Of a DNA stretch of 64,000 bases, positions 19,023 to 27,389 are shown one piece after another (the stretch's first letter is position 1; every line of letters begins with the position of its first letter). The notes beneath the pieces were generated by a model. The model saw only the letters and a program-made list of their open reading frames with translations. It had not been told where the DNA came from and searched no databases. A program made the translations under genes and the position numbers. This stretch comes from Vibrio sp. D404a (GTDB lineage Bacteria > Pseudomonadota > Gammaproteobacteria > Enterobacterales > Vibrionaceae): NCBI RefSeq assembly GCF_030248535.1, contig NZ_JAHGAJ010000003.1:112515-176514 (forward strand). The letters are read 5' to 3'.

Positions 19023-19817
19023 TTATAATTCTTTTTCTACTAACGCTAACCACCGAGGGATGTGGTTTTGATACCACTGTATATATTTTGATGCTTGAGC
19101 ACTGTTTCTAGGAGTTAGACCGCTTCTTGAGGTTAGGATGTTCACTACCTCTACGATGATCCAACACTTAGCAATAATCAGTTGCCTTACAAGTTCCATT
19201 TGAGGAATAGTTGTGCTGTGTTGATGATAGCGCTCCACCAGCGCTTGGTATGACTGTTGAGTTCCGAGTCCTTTAACGAGTGGCGCCAAGTCAATCGCAG
19301 GACTGCCAAAACCAAACCGTTCCCAATCGAACAATACCAAATCGCCGTTAGATCTGACGCCCCAGTTGCCGTCATTGGTGTCACCGGAAATCAAACCTGA
19401 ACGTTCGAACACAACGCCTGATTTTGCTTGTATAGCTAAAATTGAAGATTCGACAGTATTAGGCAACTGCAAACTTTCGAAAGCTTGTTCCGTTGCACTA
19501 ACAGTCCAGGCATGCTCTTTTACATCAAAAGTGGGGATGTAAGTCGAGTTATGAATAGAAGCTAACTGCTTAAACGTTTGATCGTGAGCGACGAGTTCAT
19601 CAAGTGAAATGCTGTGAGGGATATATTCAATGAGAAGATCGTTATCAGACACACCCAGCAGCTTTGGGGCGTTCACTCTCGGCAAAAACTGGGGGGCGTT
19701 TTGATAAAAGTTCACCTCTACTTGAGAGGCTTGTTGTTTGCGGATGCATTGAACACCATTAAGGTATTCCAAGGAGACTTTAGCCGCGCCCATTTGTGCT
19801 AGATCTTGTTTGGTCAT
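19023..19817 (-). CDS. Aminoglycoside-phosphotransferase-like (APH fold) kinase
   Basis: 264 residues. Brenner-type motif SGDTNDGNW (Asp146, Asn151; the usual His is Ser) and the metal-binding Asp in LFDWERFGFGSPAIDLAP (Asp164). The ATP-lobe is shorter and less clear. Such proteins phosphorylate small molecules (antibiotics, choline, homoserine, fructosamine), and the true substrate cannot be judged. Directly upstream of the hydroxyacid dehydrogenase. Confidence 0.84.
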   Translation of the reverse strand: MTKQDLAQMGAAKVSLEYLNGVQCIRKQQASQVEVNFYQNAPQFLPRVNAPKLLGVSDNDLLIEYIPHSISLDELVAHDQTFKQLASIHNSTYIPTFDVKEHAWTVSATEQAFESLQLPNTVESSILAIQAKSGVVFERSGLISGDTNDGNWGVRSNGDLVLFDWERFGFGSPAIDLAPLVKGLGTQQSYQALVERYHQHSTTIPQMELVRQLIIAKCWIIVEVVNILTSRSGLTPRNSAQASKYIQWYQNHIPRWLALVEKEL

Positions 19818-19878
19818 CCTTACTTAGCACTCCCTGCTAATCGATCATATGTGAACAGTCTCTATTGATATTAATGCC

Positions 19879-20304
19879 TTAAGACTGGTTGAGATAAGGC
19901 CCGAGATGAGCAGCAACCTGTTCTCTGCACACACCGACGACAACATCGACACCAGCTTGTTTTAATATCTCAATTCCACGTCCGTTATTTCGTGGATCTG
20001 GGTCCAACATACCCGCGACGACTTTCTTAATACCAAACTGCGCTAAAGTACGGGCACAAGCAGGAGTGCGACCTACGAATGAGCATGGCTCTAATGTAAC
20101 GTATGCAGTCACACCTTCTGCCGAACCTTGATAAGCGTTTAGAGCTTCAACTTCGGCATGATTACCACCCACGGCTTGTGTGTAACCTTCAGCGACAATC
20201 TTATCATTTTTCACTAGAACGCAACCTACGGGCGGGTTAGGGATACACATCGGCAGGGCTTGCTTAGAAATCTCTAGCGCTCTAAGCATGTATGTTTCGT
20301 CCAT
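19879..20304 (-). CDS. RibD-like cytidine/deoxycytidylate deaminase family protein, deaminase domain only
   Basis: 141 residues with zinc site His49-Ala-Glu51 and PCSFVGRTPAC (Cys74, Cys83), strongly like the deaminase half of RibD, which deaminates a pyrimidine riboflavin precursor. The reductase half is missing, and the stop is natural at about the domain boundary. It could be a free-standing deaminase with a changed substrate. Lies in the minus-strand small-enzyme array. Confidence 0.88.
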   Translation of the reverse strand: MDETYMLRALEISKQALPMCIPNPPVGCVLVKNDKIVAEGYTQAVGGNHAEVEALNAYQGSAEGVTAYVTLEPCSFVGRTPACARTLAQFGIKKVVAGMLDPDPRNNGRGIEILKQAGVDVVVGVCREQVAAHLGPYLNQS

Positions 20305-20419
20305 TAGACTCTATTGCCTCTCGGTATTAAAAAGCTCTCGATGAAAGCTAATCTAACACATTGAGTTGTAATTAAAATCTCGACTTTCCCTTTTTAGCCA
20401 ACTTCGATTCGACATCGAA

Positions 20420-20917
20420 TTATTCGTTAAATATCTTTTCCAACCACATCGAGCTTATGTACTCACCGTTCTTCTTTGCATATTCATTAAAGACGCCCAC
20501 TTCTCTAAAACCAAAACGCTTATGTAGCGCTATTGAAGCCTCATTCGGCAAGGCGATACCTGATAAAACTCGATGAACACCATGAGCTTGGATGGCGCTA
20601 AATAACTTCTCATAAAGCCGAGAACCAACCCCTTTCCCTTGAATAAACGGCGCCAGATAAACCGTCACTTCTACAGTCTCACTAAAGGCAGCCATTGATC
20701 TGTATGGCTGGGAGCAAGCAAACCCTATGAGTTTACCGTTATCCATCGCCACATAGATTTGATGTCTACTATCCCGCTTAAACTGGGAGAACCACTTCAA
20801 TCGATTGTCTAATGACAACGGGGACTCCTCGAAGCGAGCATTAGAATGTTCAATGTAATAATTGAAAATATCCGTAATGCTCGAAACATCATCTAACTTC
20901 CCTATTCTAATTTCCAT
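20420..20917 (-). CDS. GNAT acetyltransferase, phosphinothricin/L-amino-acid type
   Basis: 165 residues. Subfamily signatures: NYYIEHSNARFEE, EVTVYLAPFIQGKGVGSRL (acetyl-CoA loop QGKGVG), and LPNEASIALHKRFGFREVGVF. Members acetylate phosphinothricin, methionine sulfoximine or related amino acids; the native substrate here is unknown. Thirteen bases downstream of another GNAT, so it is probably expressed from that gene's promoter, which carries an SOS box. Confidence 0.9.
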   Translation of the reverse strand: MEIRIGKLDDVSSITDIFNYYIEHSNARFEESPLSLDNRLKWFSQFKRDSRHQIYVAMDNGKLIGFACSQPYRSMAAFSETVEVTVYLAPFIQGKGVGSRLYEKLFSAIQAHGVHRVLSGIALPNEASIALHKRFGFREVGVFNEYAKKNGEYISSMWLEKIFNE

Positions 20918-20930
20918 TGTCTTACCCTAC

Positions 20931-21344
20931 TCAAACGTTATTGGGTCTGAATTTCTTGGTCATACCTTGGCTAGATGGTGATACGAGCTTATACCCTAGC
21001 TTTTCGTAAAATATAGGCTCATCAGCAATCATAGAGACATAAGAACCTTCTAGCGCTACAGATGCTAAGTAGCCATCAATATACTCCATCACTTTCCTAC
21101 CCAACCCTAAGCCCTGATATTGAGGATCAACGGCAACATCAACCACTTCAAAATTACACGCACCATCACCGACAACTCGCCCCATCGCGATCAGCTTATC
21201 GGCATCTCGAATAGAGATCCCATACAAACTGTTAGGCAGAGCGATAGTTGCTGCTTTGAGTGATTTAGGGGATAAGCCTGCTGCAACACGCATATCGCAA
21301 AATTCTTGAGGGTTAGGGACTTGCTGTTCATATACAAACGTCAT
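20931..21344 (-). CDS. GNAT acetyltransferase behind a LexA box
   Basis: 137 residues. FEVVDVAVDPQYQGLGLGRKVM has the acetyl-CoA loop QGLGLG; DEPIFYEKLGYKLV is the C-terminal motif. AAGGAG lies nine bases before the ATG. A sequence identical to a strong SOS box lies 39 bases upstream of the start, so DNA-damage induction is likely. Followed closely by a second GNAT. Substrate unknown. Confidence 0.88.
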   Translation of the reverse strand: MTFVYEQQVPNPQEFCDMRVAAGLSPKSLKAATIALPNSLYGISIRDADKLIAMGRVVGDGACNFEVVDVAVDPQYQGLGLGRKVMEYIDGYLASVALEGSYVSMIADEPIFYEKLGYKLVSPSSQGMTKKFRPNNV

Positions 21345-21382
21345 CGTGTACTACTCCTTTTTTAGGATAGGATACACAATAA

Positions 21383-21402
21383 TACTGTATATAAAAACAG
21401 TA
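21383..21402 (-). promoter_or_regulatory. LexA-binding (SOS) box
   Basis: TACTGTATATAAAAACAGTA fits the gammaproteobacterial LexA consensus CTG-N10-CAG with the full TACTGTATAT half and AAACAGTA half. It is 39-58 bases upstream of the GNAT start at 21344 and overlaps a possible -10 (TATTAT on the minus strand), the usual place for repression. Confidence 0.85.
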
Positions 21403-21425
21403 TTGGTGAGTTATCTTAATTTTGC

Positions 21426-21962
21426 TTAAAAATCACACCACTCATTACACAGTACAGCCATGATGATTGTGTCCCACCACTGCCCTTTGAAGAAACGATG
21501 TTCTTTTAAATGCGCCTCTTTTCGCATCCCTAAACGACGACAAAGGTTTATCGCAGCCAAGTTACGACTGATCGTTTCCGCATAAATACGATGAACGTCA
21601 AGCTCATTAAAACCGAAATCCGCGAGCTTAAATGCGGCTTCCTGTGCCAGTTGGCTTCCCTGCGAAGTTCGAGAGAAAGCACAACCCATAGACGCTTGAC
21701 GGTTTGGTTCTAGTCGTAAACAAACCGTACCTATAAACTCATTAGTACTCTTAAGTTCAACAGCGAGTTGATAAGCTTGCCTTGGGCTTTCTGTTGACTG
21801 CGCCACGAACAGTTCAGTGAGCTGCTTATATTTGTCTGGTTCACAATCATCTTCGTCATAGAAACGTTGATACTTGGCGTCTTGAGACATTGTGACAAAA
21901 GCATCTTCATCATCGAGTGTCATGTCTCTGAGAATGAGTCGCTCCGTTTCCAATTTAAACAT
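21426..21962 (-). CDS. GNAT acetyltransferase, RimJ/RimL type
   Basis: 178 residues from ATG 21962, with AAGGAA upstream; a longer frame to 22088 overlaps the preceding gene and is not used. MFKLETERLILRDMTLDDEDAF is the standard start of the RimJ/RimL group, followed by LGMRKEAHLKEHRFFKGQWWDT near the end. Its start is one base from the stop of the nucleotidyltransferase-like gene, indicating translational coupling. Confidence 0.9.
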   Translation of the reverse strand: MFKLETERLILRDMTLDDEDAFVTMSQDAKYQRFYDEDDCEPDKYKQLTELFVAQSTESPRQAYQLAVELKSTNEFIGTVCLRLEPNRQASMGCAFSRTSQGSQLAQEAAFKLADFGFNELDVHRIYAETISRNLAAINLCRRLGMRKEAHLKEHRFFKGQWWDTIIMAVLCNEWCDF

Positions 21963-21963
21963 C

Positions 21964-22542
21964 TCACGATTCCTTTGCGTTTTCATAAACCACTTTGAGC
22001 GATGGCCATAAGACGAGCCAATTCTTCGCGTATACGCGTTGATCAAATAACGAACGCGGTCTTTTCGGGTTATGAGTGACGTGTCCATTGAATAGAGATT
22101 CTAAACCAAAGGCGGAAACACACTCATAATCGTTGTTTGCCGTGACTCTAATACCAACAGCCGTTTCTTTTTCGGGCCAGTAGCTCATAGCATCGAGGGT
22201 GCTTTGGTATGGTTGGTCGTTATTTCTGTGATGCATCAAAGCTTGGTTTCGAACCTGCCAATTCAGCTGTGGCATTTGTGTCTTGAGCCAAGCCTCGTGC
22301 TTGAAACAGGCATTGAGGTCCACTTCATCAGCATCAAAATAAACAACGTCAATATCATTCAAAGGCGTTGGTTTGATACTGTTATGGAGATAATCCCAGA
22401 CTAAATTTCTTAGAAAGCCCGCAGCAATGTAACACTGAGGCAGTTCTAGCCTCTTAACACAGTGCAAAGCTTCTACTCTCATTGGATCTCGTTTCAAAAG
22501 GTGAGCGATTTTATCCATATCTTTTAAGCTATTTAGAGTCAT
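21964..22542 (-). CDS. Nucleotidyltransferase-like protein (COG3575 type)
   Basis: 192 residues. CYIAAGFLRNLVWDYLH and NDIDVVYFD form the nucleotidyltransferase signature of the NTP_transf_6 group; ENDYECVSAFGLESLFNG-like text in the C-terminal half (NNDYECVSAFGLESLFNGH) and the ending KNWLVLWPSL also match. Likely an uncharacterised nucleotidyltransferase. Coupled to the downstream GNAT and 15 bases downstream of the methyltransferase. Confidence 0.84.
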   Translation of the reverse strand: MTLNSLKDMDKIAHLLKRDPMRVEALHCVKRLELPQCYIAAGFLRNLVWDYLHNSIKPTPLNDIDVVYFDADEVDLNACFKHEAWLKTQMPQLNWQVRNQALMHHRNNDQPYQSTLDAMSYWPEKETAVGIRVTANNDYECVSAFGLESLFNGHVTHNPKRPRSLFDQRVYAKNWLVLWPSLKVVYENAKES

Positions 22543-22557
22543 AAACCTATGTCTAGA

Positions 22558-23160
22558 TTAGCGTTTCACCGCGACCACTGAATAGGTATGCCAGTGTTTC
22601 ATTCGTCCTAATGCAGTTGTTGCCATCTCATCCCTCTCATGAAACCTCAGAACTTCAAAACCAGAGAATAGGTCGCGCACTTCGGATTCTGTAAAAGAAG
22701 ACGTTGGGCTTCGGTAGTGGGTTGCCCAAGTGTCTTTAACGCCCATGAAATCGCCTGCAAAAACACCCCCAATTTCAATACACGCGACGATCTTATGCCA
22801 CGCAGATTCGAAGTGAGAAGGATCAGCGAAAAATAAGCTAGAGTTCGCAAGCACAATCCCGGCTTTCGGATATTGGAACTGTTCGAATGAAGCGTTTGTA
22901 ACCTCAACTAAAGGGTTATCAGCAAACCGTTCTTCACATATATCGATCGAGTCTGAATTAATATCAAAGCCATGTACTCGGTAGCCTTTACGACTCAAGT
23001 ATTCCATATCACTACCGACACCGCAGCCGCAGTCAATCGCAACGCTGGATGTCGATTGATTAAGTGAACAGACAAATTCGGTCCGCTTTAAATGTGGTTT
23101 AGCGAGTGCTTTCTCATAATAGCTGCGCCAAATCTCGGTGTTAGTATCCATGCCCATCAC
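22558..23160 (-). CDS. Class I SAM-dependent methyltransferase
   Basis: 200 residues. Motif I VAIDCGCGVGSDMEYL, then the acidic strand end HGFDINSDSID and motif IV-like AGIVLANSSLFFADP. C-terminal VLRFHERDEMATTALGRMKHW resembles the TehB-like/Tellurite-type small methyltransferases. Starts within the stop of the ACT-domain gene (four-base overlap). Substrate unknown. Confidence 0.87.
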   Translation of the reverse strand: MMGMDTNTEIWRSYYEKALAKPHLKRTEFVCSLNQSTSSVAIDCGCGVGSDMEYLSRKGYRVHGFDINSDSIDICEERFADNPLVEVTNASFEQFQYPKAGIVLANSSLFFADPSHFESAWHKIVACIEIGGVFAGDFMGVKDTWATHYRSPTSSFTESEVRDLFSGFEVLRFHERDEMATTALGRMKHWHTYSVVAVKR

Positions 23161-23555
23161 TCAGCAGAAAACTCTTCCAGTGCCAATAGCGCAGCAGTGG
23201 CTTTATCCTGTTGTACAAAAATATGGTCATGATAATACGCTGCAATCACGTTAGCGCTGATCCCTTTAGACGCGAGCTTGGAGGCGACAGCTGCAGTAAG
23301 CCCAACCGCATCCAGACTGGAATGAACGGTTAAGGTGATCTGCTGGTAGATACCTTCAAATGCCAAACCTGCTTCCTCGGCTCGAGACTTTTCAAGGACC
23401 AGAGTAAGTCCTTCTGATTCGATGAACGTGGCTACAGGCGCTAAATTGACATAATCCCTTAGGTCGCCAGAAGTCGTGCAGAACACAAACTCTGTTGGTA
23501 TTAATTTAGGGCGCATAGAACACAGCAGCTCATCTAGATCGGTGATTCCTGACAT
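23157..23555 (-). CDS. ACT domain protein (COG3602 type)
   Basis: 132 residues from ATG 23555 with AAGGAC seven bases upstream; a longer frame to 23660 overlaps the preceding gene. Begins MSGITDLDELLCSMRPKL, followed by an ACT-like amino-acid-binding fold (LTLTVHSSLDAVGLTAAVAS-like region, ISANVIAAYYHDHIFVQ). These small proteins are of unknown role, perhaps sensing an amino acid. Four-base overlap with the methyltransferase. Confidence 0.85.
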   Translation of the reverse strand: MSGITDLDELLCSMRPKLIPTEFVFCTTSGDLRDYVNLAPVATFIESEGLTLVLEKSRAEEAGLAFEGIYQQITLTVHSSLDAVGLTAAVASKLASKGISANVIAAYYHDHIFVQQDKATAALLALEEFSAE

Positions 23556-23583
23556 AAATACAGTCCTTGTTTCAGTATCGAGT

Positions 23584-23907
23584 CTAATTAAATTCGTGAT
23601 TGTAGAGTGGGAGAATATTAATAGCGGGCTCTTCATAAGGGTGCGCCGCTCGCACAGCATCGAGTGCCGCTTGAACGCGCTCCCTTTTACAGCGAACGTC
23701 TATACGAACCTCTTCACCAAAGTTGATTTCACCTTTTGAGCCCGTGACGGGCTGAGCTTTTGAATTTGGGCGCCAAAATCCCGATATCTTCACAATCGAG
23801 ATGACACTGTCATAGTTGCCCACAACCCCAGCGCCCGCAGAGTTCAGAGCATCACGAATTGCAATAACCTCTGATTCTGGGGCGTATATTTCTAGTTTGA
23901 ATTCCAT
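23584..23907 (-). CDS. YqfO/CutA-like small protein (COG3323)
   Basis: 107 residues: MEFKLEIYAPESEVIAIRDA, GAGVVGNYDSVISIV and AHPYEEPAINILPL match the small ferredoxin-like domain also inserted in NIF3/YqfO proteins. Function not known, metal or small-molecule binding is suspected for the family. First gene of a close set with the ACT and methyltransferase genes (28-base gap). Confidence 0.85.
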   Translation of the reverse strand: MEFKLEIYAPESEVIAIRDALNSAGAGVVGNYDSVISIVKISGFWRPNSKAQPVTGSKGEINFGEEVRIDVRCKRERVQAALDAVRAAHPYEEPAINILPLYNHEFN

Positions 23908-23971
23908 CTTTACTCCATTGACAGACAGTTCAAAATACCAATCTACTCAGCCTAATAACACCAGCCCACTG

Positions 23972-24487
23972 TTATTGTGAGAGTTGAGTAAGTAGATTAT
24001 CGAGTTCGGCTGTGCTCTTAACAACATGCAGTTGTTTACCTTCTGAGATCTGAGACAGTCGAGACATAAACTCATCATTCCAAAACCCAGGGCAGAGTTT
24101 AAGCATCTTGTAGCTATTGAGCGTACCTTTGATGACTGAGCTGCCATCTGGCCACCCTTCTGGTTTTACGAACAACCCTTTCAGACAGCGCTTAGTAACG
24201 AACCAGTAGCTGACAAAATAAGGCAAATCGATATAGATAAGGGTATCTGCAGACTCTAAGCGCTGATGGAATGCACCAAGAGGGCCAAGCCCATCGACGA
24301 TCCACGCGTCTTCATTCAAAATCTTGTCATGAGCTTGGTTAAAAACGTCTTTTGAAACTGGCTCACCGTTAGGTTGATAAACGATAGAATCCAGTTGATG
24401 CAAGGGCAAAACTGCTGATCGGCTTAATGCTTTGCTGAAGGTAGATTTGCCACTACCGGGCTTACCAAAAACGGCGACTTTTTTCAT
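23972..24487 (-). CDS. P-loop kinase, adenylate-kinase/topology-modulation (FlaR) type
   Basis: 171 residues. Walker A FGKPGSGKST at residues 7-16, followed by LPLHQLDSIVYQPNG and WIVDGLGPLGAFHQRL (lid/substrate region) and IYIDLPYFVSYWFVTKR, the usual order of small nucleotide or shikimate-like kinases annotated as topology modulation protein. Substrate not assignable. Preceded by a terminator that isolates it from the YHS gene. Confidence 0.86.
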   Translation of the reverse strand: MKKVAVFGKPGSGKSTFSKALSRSAVLPLHQLDSIVYQPNGEPVSKDVFNQAHDKILNEDAWIVDGLGPLGAFHQRLESADTLIYIDLPYFVSYWFVTKRCLKGLFVKPEGWPDGSSVIKGTLNSYKMLKLCPGFWNDEFMSRLSQISEGKQLHVVKSTAELDNLLTQLSQ

Positions 24488-24529
24488 GTGAGTTCCTCCA
24501 AGAACACGGCCCGGAAGATAGAAAAAGAA

Positions 24530-24551
24530 AACCCACCTTACCGGGTGGGTT
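24530..24551 (-). terminator. Intrinsic terminator for the YHS transcript
   Basis: AACCCACC / GGTGGGTT stem with a six-base loop; on the minus strand it is followed by TTCTTTTTC. It ends transcription coming from the YHS gene 180 bases to the right. Confidence 0.83.
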
Positions 24552-24729
24552 AGCTTTTCTCAGTACAACAAAATCCCCACCATTCTTATAGAATGATGAT
24601 AATTCGTTGGTTGAGTGTTGTTCGATTACATTTCATACAGCCAATGTCATATATATCCGCTCGAGTGTCAACTGAATTTATAAATACAATCAATGGTTAG
24701 TGGTTTCAGAAAATCGACACTTGGTTCGT

Positions 24730-25179
24730 TTACTCATTCAGCAATCTTGGCCAGTTGGCGTCTGCGTTTGCAATGTTTCCAGCGATATCACCCTGCCAAG
24801 TTTGTTGGACCGATTTGCTGTAATTTAGGTAAAGCTTGCCATCAACGATGTTCCAAGCTTGAGGGTCTATTTTTGCGGTATAACCTTTACTCACCGCCCA
24901 AGCACAATATCCACCATACTGAGGGGCATATTGTTCAGGATCCGCTTTGAATAAATCGAGATGTTGTTGTGATGAAAATCGCCACTCAGCACCATTCCAC
25001 TCATAGCTGTAGTCGTCGTTACCTTTCACGGCTTTGCTTTGAGTAAAGTACGCAACCGGATCGTAGCCTCTGATCGCCTTACCGAAAAAGTCACTGTATA
25101 CCGGTTCAAGAGCAAAAGAAGGGGCAGCAACCCCCAACCAAAAGACAAGTGTTAGAACAATTTTGACAAGATACTTCAT
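24730..25179 (-). CDS. Exported YHS domain protein
   Basis: 149 residues from ATG 25179, where GAGGAGA precedes the start; five residues of the longer frame are dropped. Signal peptide ending APSFA, then a YHS domain: AIRGYDPVAYFTQSKAV, EWRFSSQQHLDLF, YGGYCAWAVSKGY, and AWNIVDGKLYLNYS. YHS domains are linked to metal-binding in some families (copper or mercury), so a periplasmic metal role is possible. Single gene with its own terminator. Confidence 0.88.
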   Translation of the reverse strand: MKYLVKIVLTLVFWLGVAAPSFALEPVYSDFFGKAIRGYDPVAYFTQSKAVKGNDDYSYEWNGAEWRFSSQQHLDLFKADPEQYAPQYGGYCAWAVSKGYTAKIDPQAWNIVDGKLYLNYSKSVQQTWQGDIAGNIANADANWPRLLNE

Positions 25180-25255
25180 AACGTTTCTCCTCATGTTATT
25201 TATACAGAGAGGACAAACGCGGCAAAAATTTCACGGTGCACAAACGAAGAACGCG

Positions 25256-25678
25256 CTAATCGTTACCAACCTTTGGCTCAGGTAAAACGGGCGGTGTGCT
25301 ATCCATATAGGTTAAGAAGTTGGCCCAGATTTGATGGGTTCTCTCTTTGGTTAGCTCAGTTTTGCAAGAAAGCGCCATAACCCCACGGATAGAGCCATCT
25401 CGCCATTGCGTGTAGACAGCGTCACAATGAGAGTTCATATACGTCGACCAATCTGTCTGTGCTCGCTTAATCGCTTCCACCAAGGTTGGATCTTCAGCGT
25501 TATGTTCAAAGCTTGCTTGAAGATAAGTCTCTAATTGCTCTTCAGCGGTTTGTAACTCTATCGCTGCACATTGATTGATCTCTAAGGTGTTCATTGCGTT
25601 CTCACAATCGATTTCATCTTGTTGAGCGAGCGCAGCAATCGGTAACATCGCCAAAGCGACGAGTAACACAGCTTTCAT
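25256..25678 (-). CDS. Lysozyme inhibitor LprI-like (DUF1311) exported protein
   Basis: 140 residues. Signal peptide (ending ALAQQ), then EIDCENAMNTLEINQCAAIE and the DUF1311 pattern KRAQTDWSTYMNSHCD with RGVMALSCKTELT; four conserved cysteines suggest two disulfides in the periplasm. Some members inhibit C-type or MliC-type lysozyme, but many are untested. Overlaps the preceding GNAT gene by four bases. Confidence 0.84.
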   Translation of the reverse strand: MKAVLLVALAMLPIAALAQQDEIDCENAMNTLEINQCAAIELQTAEEQLETYLQASFEHNAEDPTLVEAIKRAQTDWSTYMNSHCDAVYTQWRDGSIRGVMALSCKTELTKERTHQIWANFLTYMDSTPPVLPEPKVGND

Positions 25679-26175
25679 TTGATGTTCCTAAAGTTATTAA
25701 TTGTAGTGTTTTCCATTAGCAACAAATCCCACAACTCACCATCAAAACTGCGTGTTCCAGACTCACGAGATGTCACCACGAAACCAAGAGATTCATAGCA
25801 CCCTTTAGCAACGACATTTCGCTCAAACACAGCCAGCGTTAAGATCTGTGCCTTGTATTCTACTCGAGCTTTCTCAATGAGCTGTTTAAGCATGATCTTA
25901 GCCAGCCCCTGCCCTCGAAAATCGTTCGAGACAAACACTCGGCAAATACGATATTGAGAATCTGACACTTTGAACAACTCAACATAACCTGCTTCCTCTC
26001 CATTTGAGATGAATATAAATGGCAGCACCTCGGGTTTCACGCAATGATGTTCGAGTTGATTGTGGTCTAATGGAAAATCAAAGTTCGGACCGCCCCACTG
26101 ATAGTTGAGCCGATCTGAATCTATCCAATGAATCAGGGTATCGTAGTCTTCCTGTCTAAATTCTCTCAGTTCCAT
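25675..26175 (-). CDS. GNAT acetyltransferase
   Basis: 166 residues from ATG 26175, preceded by AGGAGG; the longer frame to 26247 is not used. MELREFRQEDYDTLIHWI, then SQYRICRVFVSNDFRGQGLAKIM (acetyl-CoA loop RGQGLA), and NVVAKGCYESLGFVV. Resembles the RimI/YdfB-like GNATs of small proteins that act on unknown targets. Four-base overlap with the LprI-like gene. Confidence 0.9.
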   Translation of the reverse strand: MELREFRQEDYDTLIHWIDSDRLNYQWGGPNFDFPLDHNQLEHHCVKPEVLPFIFISNGEEAGYVELFKVSDSQYRICRVFVSNDFRGQGLAKIMLKQLIEKARVEYKAQILTLAVFERNVVAKGCYESLGFVVTSRESGTRSFDGELWDLLLMENTTINNFRNIK

Positions 26176-26210
26176 CTCTACCTCCTGATTGCTATCGACG
26201 GTTATGCCCG

Positions 26211-26624
26211 CTAGTTTCCGCTTCGATTTAGCTGCAGCAAATCCCACTTATTTCCGTACAGATCCTGAAACACAACCACAGTTCCATACTCTTCAACTCT
26301 AGGCTCTTCGTTAAACCTCACACCCTTGGCTTTCATGGATTCATAATCACGCCAAAAGTCGTTGGTTTGAAGAAACAAAAACACGCGACCACCCGTTTGG
26401 TTACCGATGGCTTGTGTTTGAGATTCGGTACTCGCTTGAGCAAGCAAAAGGTTGGTGCCGTTTGAATTGGGCGGAGCGACTTGTACCCAGCGTTTACCAC
26501 CACCTAAATCGGTATCTTCAACTAACGTAAATTGAAGTTTCTGCGTATAGAACTCAATGGCGTCGTCATAGTTTTCGACAACAAGGGCGATGTTTCCGAT
26601 TTGCTGTTGCACTGGTTTCGTCAT
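26211..26624 (-). CDS. VOC (glyoxalase/bleomycin resistance) family protein
   Basis: 137 residues with the beta-alpha-beta-beta-beta VOC pattern twice: IGNIALVVENYDDAIEFYT, and DFWRDYESMKAKGVRFNEEP then TVVVFQDLYGNKWDLLQL. A metal-dependent enzyme of the glyoxalase group or a drug-binding protein; not decided. Followed after 35 bases by the GNAT gene on the same strand. Confidence 0.87.
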   Translation of the reverse strand: MTKPVQQQIGNIALVVENYDDAIEFYTQKLQFTLVEDTDLGGGKRWVQVAPPNSNGTNLLLAQASTESQTQAIGNQTGGRVFLFLQTNDFWRDYESMKAKGVRFNEEPRVEEYGTVVVFQDLYGNKWDLLQLNRSGN

Positions 26625-26736
26625 GGCGGCCTCTAAACTTAAAACACCGATTCTACATGACTCAACCCCTTACGAAAGCTCACAATGACATTCATAAGAA
26701 AATGGTTGTGCTTAACCGAAAAACTAACTGGGATGA

Positions 26737-27321
26737 TTAGGTTAGAATCCCATCAACGATAGCTTGTTTTAATTTAGCTTCGATGCCTTCCCATATCTTC
26801 TCTCCACCAGCTGATATTCTTTGCTGGTTGAAGTTGAGAACCTTCTCTTTGGGAACATCGTGCTTCTTCCAACCGTAGCCATCATCATTGATGTTGTGGA
26901 GAAGCGGAGGTATGCGGTCGATGGCTTTGGCATATTTTGCATCGGCACTTTCACCAAGTTCAAATTCTTCCCACAGTGCCAAATATTCTTCACCTTGTCG
27001 GTTTGGCAGCATATCGAGCACTCGTTTAACGCCATTCCACTCTTTATTCTTTTGCTCTGTGGTTTCTGATTCGTAAACGATTTTATCACCAGCGTCGATC
27101 TCACCTAGATCGTGAATCAACAGCATTCGGATCACACGATCGATGTTAATGGCCTCGTCAGCGTAGTCTTTTAACATCAGAGCACTAACACACACATGCC
27201 AACTGTGCTCGCCAGAGTTCTCGTGCCGCTTCAAGCCAACCGGTCTCGATTTTCTCAATACGCCTTTTAGTTTTTCGATTTCGACCATGAAATCGAGGAT
27301 TTGGGTAACTTCTTTCAACAT
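26737..27321 (-). CDS. HD domain hydrolase, YfbR/HDDC2-like
   Basis: 194 residues from ATG 27321, with AGGAGTCAG at the correct distance; nine residues of the longer frame are left out. HD pattern: ENSGEHSWHVCVSAL, then MLLIHDLGEIDAGD, and AKAIDRIPPLLHNIND. The HSWHV and HDLGE motifs place it with the 5'-nucleotidase-like HD_3 proteins that dephosphorylate deoxynucleoside monophosphates. Substrate unproven. Precedes a gap of about 110 bases. Confidence 0.88.
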   Translation of the reverse strand: MLKEVTQILDFMVEIEKLKGVLRKSRPVGLKRHENSGEHSWHVCVSALMLKDYADEAINIDRVIRMLLIHDLGEIDAGDKIVYESETTEQKNKEWNGVKRVLDMLPNRQGEEYLALWEEFELGESADAKYAKAIDRIPPLLHNINDDGYGWKKHDVPKEKVLNFNQQRISAGGEKIWEGIEAKLKQAIVDGILT

Positions 27322-27389
27322 CTGACTCCTACCTTCTAGAGAACACACCCAATATTCAACAACGGATGCGCATTAAACCAATTTGCGAG

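Noticed and set aside
24590..24620. Fur-like AT-rich stretch (GAATGATGATAATTC)
   Set aside because: Too few matches to the 19-bp Fur consensus, and the nearest gene start is not positioned for it.
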